Below, one piece after another: positions 17,470 to 26,163 of a stretch of 41,638 bases of DNA. Both the position numbers and the translations under genes were made by a program. The stretch comes from Fibrobacteria bacterium (GTDB lineage: Bacteria > Fibrobacterota > Fibrobacteria > UBA11236). Positions within the stretch are counted from its first letter, which is position 1, and every line of letters begins with the position of its first letter. The stretch is taken from assembly GCA_021155885.1 (NCBI GenBank), contig JAJNBB010000017.1, positions 1-41,638 on the forward strand, read 5' to 3'. The notes under the pieces are model-generated. The model was given only the letters and a program-made list of their open reading frames with translations, was not told where the DNA came from and made no database searches.

Positions 17470-18747
17470 ATGCATAATCCGCCTCCCGGGCTGCTCGCGG
17501 ACCCTCAGCCTATCCTCAATTCTGCGGAGAGACTCGCGGCCATCCACAGGACGGAGCTCCTCGACACGGAACCGGATCCCGCGTTCGATCGCCTCACCGA
17601 ACTGGCCACGCGTTTCACGAAAGCTCCCGTGGCGTTTTTGTCCCTCGTCGACGCGAACCGGGACTTTTATAAAAGTTCCATCGGGCTCCCCGAGCCCTTG
17701 AAATCAAGGCGGCAAATGGAAGGCCGCACCTTTTGCCATTACACCATCCAGTCGGAAACCCCCTTGGTCCTGGACAACGTCATCGCGGACCCGTTTTACC
17801 GCCAGGTCCCGGCGGTCGAGTCGCTGGGCATACGGGCCTACATGGGCATCCCCTTGCGCAACAGCGAGGGCCAATACCTGGGCACCTTCTGCGCGGCGGA
17901 CTTCGAGCCGCGCGCCTGGGAACCGGCGCACATCCAGCTCATGCATGAGCTGGCGGAGACCGCCCTGCGCGAGATCAAGCTGGGCATCGCCCTGCGGGAG
18001 CTGCGCAGGAAGGCCGAGGAGGCCCGCTACGCCGCCATGGCCCGCGAGGAATTCCTGGCGCGCGTGGCCCACGACCTGCGCAACCCGCTCAGCGCGGCGA
18101 CGATAGGCATCGCCCTGCTGGAATACGCCAAGCTCGATGAGCGCGAGATGCGCGCCCTGCAAACCACCCGCCAAGTCCTCGATTCCATGAACGCCATCGT
18201 GGGGGACCTGCTCAACATCTCGCAATTCGAGTCGGGAAAGTTCGTTCTGCATGCGCGCCGGGTGGACACGGCGGTCCTGCTGCGAGACAGCGTCGAGGTG
18301 ATGAACGGCCTGGCTGAATCGCACGGCATCCGCCTTTCCGCCGATATCCGGCCCGACCTGCCGGCGCTGCATGCCGACTACGAACGCGCGCTGCGCATCT
18401 TCTCCAACCTGGTCGGCAACGCCATCAAGTTCTGCAAGTCCGGGGACCAGGTGAGGGTGGGGGCGACGCCTGAAGGCCGCTTCGTGCGCTTCCACGTGTC
18501 GGACCAGGGGCCCGGCATCGCGCCCGAAAATCTTTCGAAGCTATTCGACCGCTACTGGCAATCCGACAACGCCGACCAGCGCGGCCTGGGCCTGGGCCTT
18601 TCAATCGTGAAGGCCATCGTGGAGGCGCACGGCGGCGAGGTGGGCGTGAAAAGCGCCTTGGGCGCCGGGTCGACGTTCTGGTTCACGCTACCGGTGGCCG
18701 AAGGCCCGGAACAGCGCGAAACGCCCTACACGCCCCTGTGGCATTAG
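17470..18747 (+). CDS. GAF-domain histidine kinase
   Basis: A 425-residue soluble kinase from ATG 17470 (MHNPPPGLL); an upstream GTG at 17419 would add 17 residues and lacks support. The N-terminal half is a GAF domain with the pattern AERLAAIHRTELLDTEPD...FDRLTELA, a common type of GAF-kinase start, and YMGIPLRNSEGQYLGTFC. HisKA follows with RVAHDLRNPLSAATIG (phospho-acceptor His), then HATPase with NLVGNAIKFC, DQGPGIAPE and GLGLGLSIVKAIVEAHGG. No receiver gene is adjacent, so it is an orphan kinase whose partner is elsewhere. It converges on proB with a 10-bp gap and no visible terminator. Confidence 0.88.
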   Translation: MHNPPPGLLADPQPILNSAERLAAIHRTELLDTEPDPAFDRLTELATRFTKAPVAFLSLVDANRDFYKSSIGLPEPLKSRRQMEGRTFCHYTIQSETPLVLDNVIADPFYRQVPAVESLGIRAYMGIPLRNSEGQYLGTFCAADFEPRAWEPAHIQLMHELAETALREIKLGIALRELRRKAEEARYAAMAREEFLARVAHDLRNPLSAATIGIALLEYAKLDEREMRALQTTRQVLDSMNAIVGDLLNISQFESGKFVLHARRVDTAVLLRDSVEVMNGLAESHGIRLSADIRPDLPALHADYERALRIFSNLVGNAIKFCKSGDQVRVGATPEGRFVRFHVSDQGPGIAPENLSKLFDRYWQSDNADQRGLGLGLSIVKAIVEAHGGEVGVKSALGAGSTFWFTLPVAEGPEQRETPYTPLWH

Positions 18748-18757
18748 CCGGTATCGG

Positions 18758-19903
18758 TCAGTATACCGCGAGCTTGTCCCGGTGCACGACGTGCCCGGGG
18801 CCGGCGCGGCCCAGCAGGGCGGCAATCTCGCCGCTCTTGCGCCCGCGGATCTTTTCGACGTCGGACGAGCCGTAGGCCGTGCGTCCGCGCCCCACGATTT
18901 CGCCCTTGAGGTCGCAGATCTCGACGAAATCGCCCGCTTCGAAATCCCCCTTCACCTTGCGCACCCCCGCCGCCAGCACGCTCCCGCGCTTGTCGTCGGA
19001 GGCGTCGCGCAGCGCCTTCACGGCGCCGTCGTCCAGCAACAGCCGGCCCTTGGGCTTGGTCACGAAGGCCAGCCAGCGCCGTTTGCGGTCGATGCGCGCG
19101 CGGGGCAGGAACAACGTGCCCGCGTCCTTGCCCAGCACGATGTCGACCAGGTTCGCGCCGTCGCCGCGCGCGAGCACCGCGGGCGTGCCCGCCTCCACCG
19201 CCTGCCGGATCGCCGTGAGCTTGGCCTTCATGCCGCCCACGCTCACTTTGGACCCGGGCGTGGCCTCGGCCAGGCGCAGGATCTCGGGCGTGATGCGCTC
19301 GACCACGGCGATGCGCTTCGCGTCCTTGTTCGTCTTCGGGTTTTTGTCGTAAAGCCCCTCCTCGTCGGAGAGGATCACCAGCAGGTCGGCCTCGAGGAAT
19401 TGCGCCACGTCGGCGGAGAGCTTGTCGTTGTCGCCGACCTTGATCTCCTCGGTGGCGACGGTGTCGTTCTCGTTCACGATGGGCACGACTCCCTTCTCGA
19501 GCAGGGCCCGCACGGTCGCGCGCACGCTGTTGAAGCGGCGCTCGTCGCGCAGGTCCTCGCCGGTCAGGAGGATTTGCGCGACGGCCTTGTCGCGGCGCCC
19601 GAAATGACGCGCGTACAATTCCATCAGGCGGATCTGGCCCACCGCCGCGCAGCCCTGCTTCTCGGCGAGATCGGAGGGCCGGGTCGCGTACCCCAGCACG
19701 CTCATGCCGACGCCCACGGCGCCCGAAGTGACCAGCACCACCGAATAACCGCGGTCGTGCAGCGCGGAAATCCCCGCGGCGAGATGCTCCAGGCGCGCCT
19801 CGACCAGCCCCCCGTCGTCGCAGAGCACGCGCGTGCCCACTTTCACGACGAGGGTGCGGACGTTCTGAAACAAGGATTCCCGGGACTGCGCTGCGGAAGA
19901 CAT
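18758..19903 (-). CDS. proB: Glutamate 5-kinase
   Basis: A 381-residue long form with an N-terminal amino acid kinase domain and a C-terminal PUA domain. It phosphorylates glutamate in the first step of proline synthesis and is the usual point of proline feedback. Visible segments are VVKVGTRVL, VTSGAVGVGM, PIVNENDTV, VGDNDKLSADVA and GGMKAKLTA. The PUA region (about 285-370) includes GAVKALRD and GRGRTAYGSSDVEKIRG. It is not next to proA. It is divergent from the following plus-strand gene, with 83 bp between the starts. Confidence 0.96.
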   Translation of the reverse strand: MSSAAQSRESLFQNVRTLVVKVGTRVLCDDGGLVEARLEHLAAGISALHDRGYSVVLVTSGAVGVGMSVLGYATRPSDLAEKQGCAAVGQIRLMELYARHFGRRDKAVAQILLTGEDLRDERRFNSVRATVRALLEKGVVPIVNENDTVATEEIKVGDNDKLSADVAQFLEADLLVILSDEEGLYDKNPKTNKDAKRIAVVERITPEILRLAEATPGSKVSVGGMKAKLTAIRQAVEAGTPAVLARGDGANLVDIVLGKDAGTLFLPRARIDRKRRWLAFVTKPKGRLLLDDGAVKALRDASDDKRGSVLAAGVRKVKGDFEAGDFVEICDLKGEIVGRGRTAYGSSDVEKIRGRKSGEIAALLGRAGPGHVVHRDKLAVY

Positions 19904-19971
19904 GAACGGAAAAATGCAAAAAGAGCGCGCGATGCGTGACCGCCGTCAATACGCCGGATCGCGCGAAACGC

Positions 19972-19977
19972 TAGCTT
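19972..19977 (+). promoter_or_regulatory. -10-like box before the 507-residue protein
   Basis: TAGCTT with a 9-nt gap to ATG 19987. The gap contains only CCCGAGGCC, so the leader would be at most a few bases. Confidence 0.35.
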
Positions 19978-19986
19978 CCCGAGGCC

Positions 19987-21510
19987 ATGTCTCTCCCCCG
20001 ACTTTCAACACGGCTCGCGCTCGCGCTTCCCTGTTTCCTTCCCGCCGCGATTCCCGCCGGGGAGGGCGACGGCTCGCACCCCTGCGCCGACTCCGCGCTT
20101 CATGCCACCGACCGCGGTTTCTGGGCCGACGCTTCGTGGGAAGAGGCGGGCGGCGACGTTTGCGACCCGGAGGAGTCCCTTTTGTTTTCAAGCCCGCCGG
20201 GAGAAGACGCCGGGCGGGAAAAGCGTTCCAACCGGGCCTCTTTTTCGGTGGCGCGAAGCGCGGGCGGCGAGGCGCGGTCCACCCTGCGCCAGCAGGCGCA
20301 GGCGGAAGGATGGAACCATCGGGTCGAGGTCCGGGAGGATACGCTGACGCGGCGGCGGCTGGGATGGAAGGGAGAAGGATGGCGCTGGACGGCGGGGGAC
20401 CTGGACGATCCCGACTTTCCGATCTGGCCGGAAGGACTGCCGCGCCGCGCGCTGCCGCGCGGGTGGCGGCGCGCCGTCCGTCCCGGCGACGCGGGATACG
20501 ACCTTTCCTCTCCCTACCCGCAAGGCCTCGCCGCCGGAGTCTTCCGCCCCCGTTGGAGAGCGTGGACCGCGCGCGCCTGGAATCCCGTCGAGACGGGCAA
20601 GGAGCCGCCGTGGAGTCCCGCCTGGAATCTGCGTCACGCGGCCACCGGAATTTCCGTCACGCTGCCGCGCGCTCATCCCTGGACCTTGTCCGGGCAGCTC
20701 ACCGAAACGCGCATCACGCGCGCGGACGCCGATTCGGTGGTCGAGCAACAGTGGGCCGCGGGCCTGGCCTCCCCACGCGAGGGCCTGAAGATCGTGGGCG
20801 CTCTTTCCGAGCAGGCGCACAGGGAGAATCGGGGGTGGGCGCTGGCGGCGATCTGGCATCACCGTTTCGGGAACGCCGTCGCGGTGGATTTCACCGCGCG
20901 CCAGCGGGATGCCGCCTGGGCGTCCTCCTGGGACCCGGCCGTCACCGACCCGGGCGCGGGGGCCGACAGCGGCGACGTCGGCTGGGGAGCTGGAGAATTC
21001 CGCCTGGCGGGGAGCTTCCCGTGGGAAGGCTCGATGTTCGCCGCGGAAACCTGGCGCGCCTGGAACCCCGCGGCGGGCACGGAACGCGAGGGAGTTCGCG
21101 GCCGCGTCACCTGGCGCGGAGAAACCGCGCGCGTGGACTTGACGGGCACTCGCCGCAGCGCCCGCGCCGCATCGGGATCGGTCAGCCTCTATCGCTACCT
21201 GGAAGCCGAAACGCGGCTCGAGGAAAATCCGGGGTTCCGGGTGGCCGTCTTCCGGGCCTGGGACGCGCGCGGCCCCACGCGGACGGGCCTGTACGCGGGC
21301 GTGGAGCCCGCCTGGAGCGCGCTGCGCGCGGGCGCGGGTCTGCGGGTCGAGTCCGACGCGGACGACCGCCTCGAAGCGCAGGCCTCGCTCGGCGCGCGCT
21401 GGAGGTTCGCGCGCGGCTGGAACCTGGACGCGGCGGCTTCCGCGCCGTGCTACCCGCGCTGGAAAGCGGATGCGGCGCTCTGGAGGATGACGGTGAATTG
21501 GCGCCGTTGA
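19987..21510 (+). CDS. Uncharacterised exported protein, possible outer-membrane barrel
   Basis: I do not recognise the family. The 507-residue frame begins with a signal peptide-like segment (TRLALALPCFLPAAIPAG). It then has an acidic, cysteine-containing stretch (about 30-65). The remainder alternates polar and aromatic/hydrophobic residues with many Trp, as in transmembrane beta-strands, and ends in WRMTVNWRR, which resembles a final barrel strand. A competing 560-residue frame over the same DNA is Arg/Gly/Pro-rich low-complexity and is rejected. Codon use agrees with this frame. An outer-membrane location is inference only. It is followed by a 91-bp gap with a GTAGGG palindrome. Confidence 0.6.
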   Translation: MSLPRLSTRLALALPCFLPAAIPAGEGDGSHPCADSALHATDRGFWADASWEEAGGDVCDPEESLLFSSPPGEDAGREKRSNRASFSVARSAGGEARSTLRQQAQAEGWNHRVEVREDTLTRRRLGWKGEGWRWTAGDLDDPDFPIWPEGLPRRALPRGWRRAVRPGDAGYDLSSPYPQGLAAGVFRPRWRAWTARAWNPVETGKEPPWSPAWNLRHAATGISVTLPRAHPWTLSGQLTETRITRADADSVVEQQWAAGLASPREGLKIVGALSEQAHRENRGWALAAIWHHRFGNAVAVDFTARQRDAAWASSWDPAVTDPGAGADSGDVGWGAGEFRLAGSFPWEGSMFAAETWRAWNPAAGTEREGVRGRVTWRGETARVDLTGTRRSARAASGSVSLYRYLEAETRLEENPGFRVAVFRAWDARGPTRTGLYAGVEPAWSALRAGAGLRVESDADDRLEAQASLGARWRFARGWNLDAAASAPCYPRWKADAALWRMTVNWRR

Positions 21511-21580
21511 CGGGGAGGTGCTTTTTGCGCCAATATGAGGTCGCGAAGCGAACGAATCATTACGCGGCGGCGGGCCGATT

Positions 21581-21605
21581 GTAGGGGCGGGGCGACCCGC
21601 CCTAC
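21581..21605. repeat. GTAGGG...CCCTAC palindrome, copy 1
   Basis: Left arm GTAGGG(G)CGGG and right arm CCCGCCCTAC form a 10-bp stem with one bulged G around a 4-nt loop (GCGA or similar). It sits between converging genes. The right arm supplies the TAG stop of rsmB (21602-21604 on the minus strand). It can also act as a two-way transcription end signal. Confidence 0.8.
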
Positions 21606-22972
21606 GCGGATCGGATCAGCGCCGCCGCAAAAAATCCGTCGTACTCGGTTTCGCCCGGATAAACCCACAGGCATTCTTTTTTCTGCAGGGCCGCGGGAAC
21701 CGCGCCGCCGGGACTCGCCAGGGAAAAATCCGGACGCCGCGCCAGAAAATCGCGGACCACGTCCAGCGTTTCCTCCGCCTCGGCGCTGCAGGTCGCGTAA
21801 ACCAGGCGTCCTCCCGGCTTCAGCAGGGCCGCGGCTTTGTCGAGCAAATGTTTTTGCTTCGCGGCGAGGGCCGCGGTTTTTTCCGGAGTCCAATGCCAGC
21901 GGGCCTCGGGACGACGGCGGAGAACGCCGAGATTGCTGCAAGGCGCGTCCACGAGGATGCGGTCGAACGCCGTGAGGAACGGAGGCGCCGCGACGTCTGC
22001 GGCGACGGGAAGAAGTTCCGCGTGGCCGAGGCGCTCGCGCGTGTCGCGCATGCGCCCGAGCCGCGCGGCGGAGAGGTCGCCGCATACGATGCGCGCCTTT
22101 TCCGGGGACTCCCCGCCGCGCTCCTTATAATGGAGGGCCGCGCGCTCGATCGCGAGGGCGGACTTCCCGCCCGGCGCGGAGCAGGCGTCGAGAAGGGAGA
22201 GCCCGGGTCGCCAGTCCAGCAGCGAAACCACCCAGAGCGCCACGGGATCCTGGAACGACATCTGCCCGGCGGCGAAGGCCGGGCTGCGCAGCACCTTCCC
22301 CGCGCCGTCGGCGACCCGCAGAAACCACGGGTACTCCGCGGAGAGGCCGGGATGGGCCTCCAAGGTCACGCCCGCGCTTGCAAGCGCCGCGACGGCGTCC
22401 GGCACCGACGCGCGGCGCGGGTTGACCCGGATCCACAGCGGGGCTTCCTCGTTGTTGCGCCGCAGCGCCGCCTCCAGCACCTGCGGCTTGAGCTCGCGGT
22501 GCCAGCGCTTCACGAGCCAGTCGGGGTGCGAATAGCGCACCGCGAGCGACTTCAAATCGTTCCCCTCCGGGGCGCGCAGCCCCGCCTTCGCGATCGCCTT
22601 GAGCAAGGCGTTCGCGAAGCCCGCCTCCATTTTCCCGAACTCCCGCTTGGCGACCTCGACCACCGTGTTCACGGCCGCGAAATCCGGGATGCCGGAGAGG
22701 AACAATATCTGGTAGGCGCCGATGCGCAGCAGCACGCGGAGCTTGGCGTTCTTGATCCCGCGCGCCGCGTGGGCGTCGAGATTAAAATCGAGGAGGCGGC
22801 GGTTGCGGACGACGCCCAGGCAAATCGCGCGGACCAGATCGGCGTCCTGGGCCGGAAAGACTCCCAGATGCGCGACGAACAAATCCTTGAGGAAGGCGCC
22901 GGAAGCCTCTTGTTCGCGCAGGATGCGGTAGGCCTGATGACGCGATTCGATTCCGGAAACGGGAAGGGACAT
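21602..22972 (-). CDS. rsmB: 16S rRNA (cytosine-5) methyltransferase, RsmB family
   Basis: A 456-residue Sun/RsmB-type enzyme that methylates a cytosine of 16S rRNA using S-adenosylmethionine. The N-terminal NusB-like RNA-binding domain (about 1-140) has RILREQEASGAFLKDLF and YQILFLSGIPDFAAVN. The methyltransferase core has LLDACSAPGGKS (motif I), the DAPCSNLGVLRRRPEARW catalytic cysteine segment, and YATCSAEAEET with the second cysteine. The start is ATG 22972. An in-frame ATG at 23017 would only translate the GTTGGGG repeat. A TACCTT box lies 6 nt upstream, immediately next to that repeat. The stop codon is inside a palindrome. Confidence 0.92.
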   Translation of the reverse strand: MSLPVSGIESRHQAYRILREQEASGAFLKDLFVAHLGVFPAQDADLVRAICLGVVRNRRLLDFNLDAHAARGIKNAKLRVLLRIGAYQILFLSGIPDFAAVNTVVEVAKREFGKMEAGFANALLKAIAKAGLRAPEGNDLKSLAVRYSHPDWLVKRWHRELKPQVLEAALRRNNEEAPLWIRVNPRRASVPDAVAALASAGVTLEAHPGLSAEYPWFLRVADGAGKVLRSPAFAAGQMSFQDPVALWVVSLLDWRPGLSLLDACSAPGGKSALAIERAALHYKERGGESPEKARIVCGDLSAARLGRMRDTRERLGHAELLPVAADVAAPPFLTAFDRILVDAPCSNLGVLRRRPEARWHWTPEKTAALAAKQKHLLDKAAALLKPGGRLVYATCSAEAEETLDVVRDFLARRPDFSLASPGGAVPAALQKKECLWVYPGETEYDGFFAAALIRSA

Positions 22973-22978
22973 GGGGGA

Positions 22979-22984
22979 AAGGTA
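22979..22984 (-). promoter_or_regulatory. -10-like box, probable leaderless start of rsmB
   Basis: TACCTT on the minus strand, 6-nt gap (all pyrimidine) to ATG 22972. Heptamer array B begins 3 bp upstream of the box. The same TACCTTTCCCCC-ATGTCCC context recurs before the ftsB-like gene. Confidence 0.42.
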
Positions 22985-22987
22985 AGC

Positions 22988-23008
22988 GTTGGGGGTTGGG
23001 GGTTGGGA
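22988..23008. repeat. One-armed heptamer array B (GTTGGGR x3)
   Basis: GTTGGGG, GTTGGGG, GTTGGGA, followed by GAAG. It is the same unit and same end sequence as array A's right arm, but no inverted partner is found in the 74-bp rsmB-lpxK gap. Confidence 0.85.
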
Positions 23009-23031
23009 GAAGAACACGCGAAACGCGGAAC

Positions 23032-23037
23032 TAAATT
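23032..23037 (+). promoter_or_regulatory. -10-like box before lpxK
   Basis: TAAATT with a 9-nt gap to ATG 23047. The gap includes AGGAAG, so either a very short leader or a ribosome-binding site from a longer transcript is possible. Confidence 0.35.
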
Positions 23038-23046
23038 CAGGAAGCC

Positions 23047-23964
23047 ATGCTCCTGCTTCCAGATACGCCTTCCCTGCCGCGGAAAATTCTTCTCGCGCCG
23101 CTGGCCTTGGCCTATGCCGCGGGAGCTTCCCTGCATCGACGCCTGTGGCTGCGGCCCCGGTTTCCGGTTCCCGCTCTGCCGTTGATCGTCCTCGGCAGCC
23201 TGCGCGCGGGCGGCGGAGGCAAAACGGCGGTCACGCTGGAACTCGCGAGGCGCCTGGCGGCGCGGGGAAAACGCGTGGGGATTCTCGCCTACCGGATCCG
23301 GGGGACGGAAGATCTCGAAGTCGCCCCGACCTCGGATTGGCGGGAGTCTTCCGACGAGGCCGTCCTCCTCGCGCGCCGAAGCGGCGCGCGCGTGTTCGCG
23401 ACCCGCGACCGGGTCGCGCTGTGGAAACGCCTGGACGGGACGGATGAATTCGACGTGCTGCTTTCGGACGACGGCCTGATGGACGCGCGGCTCGCCGGCG
23501 CGTTCCGCGTCGCTTTGATCCGTCCCGGCGAACGCCCCGGCCTGCTGGATCTGTTGCCGGCGGGGCCTTATCGCCTGACGGCGGCCGCCCTGAAGGGCAT
23601 GGATCACGTGCTGCCGTTTTCGCGCGCGCTCGTGTTCCCGGACGATTTCGACTTCGCGAAAAGCTACCGGGTGCTTTGCGGCATGGGAAATCCCGCCGCC
23701 TTTCGACAGGACCTGGAGCTGGCGGGCGTAAAGGTGGCGGGCCTGCTCGCCGGCCCCGATCATGGGCTTCCCGAAGGGGACGCCGAGCGGTGGAGGCGAA
23801 GTCCGGATGGAGCCCCGGGATTCCTTTTCAGCGCCAAGGACGGGGTCAAGCTGGCGGGCCTGCTCGGGATGGGAGCGCCGGCCGTCGAAATCGGCGAGCG
23901 CGTCGCGCTTCCGGCCTCATTTCTTTCGGCCCTCGACGTATTTCTCGCCGTCCCATCTTCGTAG
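23047..23964 (+). CDS. lpxK: Tetraacyldisaccharide 4'-kinase-like protein
   Basis: A 305-residue protein with the LpxK layout: an N-terminal membrane-associated helix (LLAPLALAYAAGASLHRR), a P-loop in LGSLRAGGGGKTAVTLELARRL (about 55-76), a YRIRGT segment, SSDEAVLLARRS, a RDRVALWKRL stretch and a LLSDDGLMDARLAG segment. LpxK adds the 4'-phosphate to the lipid A precursor at the inner membrane. It differs from the usual consensus in two places: GGTGKTP is GGGGKTA, and DDGxQH is DDGLMD. The length is close to normal. It is probably a divergent LpxK; a kinase with changed acceptor is possible. Confidence 0.75.
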   Translation: MLLLPDTPSLPRKILLAPLALAYAAGASLHRRLWLRPRFPVPALPLIVLGSLRAGGGGKTAVTLELARRLAARGKRVGILAYRIRGTEDLEVAPTSDWRESSDEAVLLARRSGARVFATRDRVALWKRLDGTDEFDVLLSDDGLMDARLAGAFRVALIRPGERPGLLDLLPAGPYRLTAAALKGMDHVLPFSRALVFPDDFDFAKSYRVLCGMGNPAAFRQDLELAGVKVAGLLAGPDHGLPEGDAERWRRSPDGAPGFLFSAKDGVKLAGLLGMGAPAVEIGERVALPASFLSALDVFLAVPSS

Positions 23965-23967
23965 ATT
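23962..23967 (+). promoter_or_regulatory. -10-like box at the lpxK stop
   Basis: TAGATT overlaps the lpxK TAG stop, with a 9-nt gap to ATG 23977. It is the same hexamer as before proA. Confidence 0.3.
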
Positions 23968-23976
23968 GTTGCGGCC

Positions 23977-26136
23977 ATGAGAATCCCGATCGCCCTCGCC
24001 GTCTGCCTGGCGGCGACTTCCGCCCTGCCCTACGTGGGGCAATGGCACGCCTACACCGATAAAACCCATGTGACCTCGCTGATCGAACACAACGGATTCG
24101 TCTATGCCGGAACCACCGGCGGGATCCGCCGCCTGACGCCGGCCGCGGGCTCGATGGCCCAGGTCGAGTACGACAACCTCGACGGCCTGCTCGACGTCTC
24201 GATCAAATCGTTGCTTCGCGACGCGGACGGCGTCCTCTGGGCCGTCGCCTTCGACGGCTATCTGTACACGTTGCGGGGAAGCCGGTGGGAAGTCTCGGGC
24301 CGCAGCTACGCCGCGCTGGGATGGAAGATGAACGACCGCGCGGCCCTGGCCGCCGGGCCATACTTTTACCTCGGTTCCCTGAAAGGGCTGACCGTTTTCG
24401 ACACGCGGAAGAAAATCTCGCAGCTGAACGTCACCCGCTTCCGGGACGAAACCGACGTCTCGGTGCTGTCCCTGCTTCCGCTTGAGGACACGCTCTACGT
24501 GGGCACGACGCGCGGTGTTTACAAGATCGCCGTATATTTCGCGGACCCCCTGAATCCGCCCGCGGGAGGAAGCTATCCCAATCTGGCCGACCCGAACGCC
24601 TGGGTCCAGGTTTCATCCGCCATCGGCCACTCGCTGGCGATGTCCGGGGATTCGGTGGTGGCCCGCGGCCCGGGCACCCTCATCGAGGCGCCCCTCCGCG
24701 TCGAGGCGTTCCTGGACACCCCGCTGGTGGTCGGCGCCCATGCTTACGCCGGGTGGAAGGATTTCACCACGGCGCTGGTCACGGGCGGGCGGGTTTTCGC
24801 GGGAGGCGAATCCGGCCTCGCGGTCTCGCAAAACCCCGCGGGCGCCGCCGCCGACGCGCAACTCCTCGCGCCTCTCACGGCCCACTCCCGCGACACGATT
24901 TTCAATCTGGGAGCCCATGGGGGCACCATTTGGGGACACTCCCCCACGGGCCTGCACAAACTGTCGGGGAGCGGGGAATTCCTGGCGGTGAACACCGGCA
25001 TCCCCTACATCCCCGAACTGCTTACCCGGCACTTGCGCAACGTCAAGGTCGACGCGGGAGGCGCGGTGTACGTGGGGACCTGGGGCCATGGCTTGACCCG
25101 TTTCCGGAACGGCGCGCTGGACCGCTGGACGCAGGGAACCAATCCGTGCATTTTCCAGGCTTTTCCTCCGGATAATCCGTGGACGGTGGCCATGGCGATC
25201 AGCTCCCCGCGCAATGGCGGGCTGTATTTTTCGGTGTTCCGGACCGAGGGAAGCGGAGACCATCAACTGGTTTATTTCGACCTGGACGACGGCACGATTT
25301 CGTGCCCCGAGGCGGGACTTTTGGTCGACGGAGGTTACGCCCACGCGGTCCACGCCTTCTCCGACACCTTGCTGGGCGTGGCCACCAACGACGGCGTCAG
25401 TTTTTTCAAAACCCGGCAGGGCCTGAGCGGCACCCTGCTGGAACCCAAGGGCAAATGGACCGTCAAGGGCGGCTCGCCGGAAGGATGGGACCTGGCCGCG
25501 GACCGGTGGGGACGCCCGTGGGTCACCTTCGGGTCCAATCTGGGCTCGCTGGATCTCGATAGCCTGGATATTTCCACCAGCGGGTTTCTCGACGGGGCCG
25601 AAGGCTTCAGCGGCGAGGATTGCCGGAGCCTGGAGTCCGACGCGGCGGGAGTCTTGTGGCTGGGGTGCGCCAACGGCCTGTTCCAGGTGACCACCGGCAT
25701 CGCCGGAGACATCAGCGCCGTGAGACGCTACGGGATGGATGACGGCCTGCTCAGCCTGAGAATCCTGGACCTTTCGGTGGACCCCGTGACGGGCAGGGTC
25801 TGGATCGCGACCGACCGCGGCGTCAGCATGCTGGAGGGAGCCGGCCAGACCGCCGTGCCGAACGGAAGCCTCGCGGCGGTGACGCCCTACCCCAACCCTT
25901 TCAAGCCCGGGCATCGCTTCGTGATCTTCGACAATCTCCCGCGCAATTCCACCTTGCGCATCCTCGACGGAACGGGCCATGTCGTGAAGATCTTTCACCC
26001 GCGCGACCTGACCGGAAACCAAGCGCAGTGGGACGGCAAGAACCAGCAGGGAACGCCCGTCTCGGCGGGCGTTTACCTCTTCAGCGTCGTCTCGGGGTCG
26101 AAGGTACAGCGCGGCAAGGTCATCGTCGCGCGGTAG
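23977..26136 (+). CDS. Secreted propeller protein with FlgD-like C-terminal module
   Basis: A 719-residue exported protein with signal peptide IPIALAVCLAATSALP. The body has repeated propeller-type blades such as FVYAGTTGGIRRL, LYVGTTRGVYKI, VYVGTWGHGLTRF, LWLGCANGLFQV and VWIATDRGVSML, as in two-component-regulator-type propellers. The C-terminus (about 630-719) has PYPNPFKPG, TLRILDGTGHVV, QAQWDGKNQQGTPVSAGVYLFSV, the FlgD-like module used as a sorting or attachment tail in FCB bacteria. No catalytic motif was seen. It follows lpxK by 12 bp. Its TAG stop lies within a palindrome. Confidence 0.82.
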   Translation: MRIPIALAVCLAATSALPYVGQWHAYTDKTHVTSLIEHNGFVYAGTTGGIRRLTPAAGSMAQVEYDNLDGLLDVSIKSLLRDADGVLWAVAFDGYLYTLRGSRWEVSGRSYAALGWKMNDRAALAAGPYFYLGSLKGLTVFDTRKKISQLNVTRFRDETDVSVLSLLPLEDTLYVGTTRGVYKIAVYFADPLNPPAGGSYPNLADPNAWVQVSSAIGHSLAMSGDSVVARGPGTLIEAPLRVEAFLDTPLVVGAHAYAGWKDFTTALVTGGRVFAGGESGLAVSQNPAGAAADAQLLAPLTAHSRDTIFNLGAHGGTIWGHSPTGLHKLSGSGEFLAVNTGIPYIPELLTRHLRNVKVDAGGAVYVGTWGHGLTRFRNGALDRWTQGTNPCIFQAFPPDNPWTVAMAISSPRNGGLYFSVFRTEGSGDHQLVYFDLDDGTISCPEAGLLVDGGYAHAVHAFSDTLLGVATNDGVSFFKTRQGLSGTLLEPKGKWTVKGGSPEGWDLAADRWGRPWVTFGSNLGSLDLDSLDISTSGFLDGAEGFSGEDCRSLESDAAGVLWLGCANGLFQVTTGIAGDISAVRRYGMDDGLLSLRILDLSVDPVTGRVWIATDRGVSMLEGAGQTAVPNGSLAAVTPYPNPFKPGHRFVIFDNLPRNSTLRILDGTGHVVKIFHPRDLTGNQAQWDGKNQQGTPVSAGVYLFSVVSGSKVQRGKVIVAR

Positions 26137-26160
26137 GGGCGGGGTTCCCCCGCCTCTACC
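26132..26160. repeat. GTAGGG...CTCTACC palindrome, copy 2
   Basis: A 13-bp stem (26132-26144 with 26148-26160, one G-T pair) has a 3-nt loop. It contains the TAG stop of the plus-strand gene and ends 3 bp from the stop of the converging glycosyltransferase gene. Confidence 0.85.
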
Positions 26161-26163
26161 GCG

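Noticed and set aside
17211-17471. Minus-strand open frame of 86 codons in the AT-rich gap
   Set aside because: No family resemblance, odd composition, no ribosome-binding site. It overlaps the inverted repeat and the promoter of the kinase gene.
19902-21584. 560-codon plus-strand frame over the 507-residue gene
   Set aside because: Arg/Gly/Pro/Ala-rich low-complexity product typical of an out-of-frame reading in G+C-rich DNA. The 19987 frame has a signal peptide and plausible protein composition.
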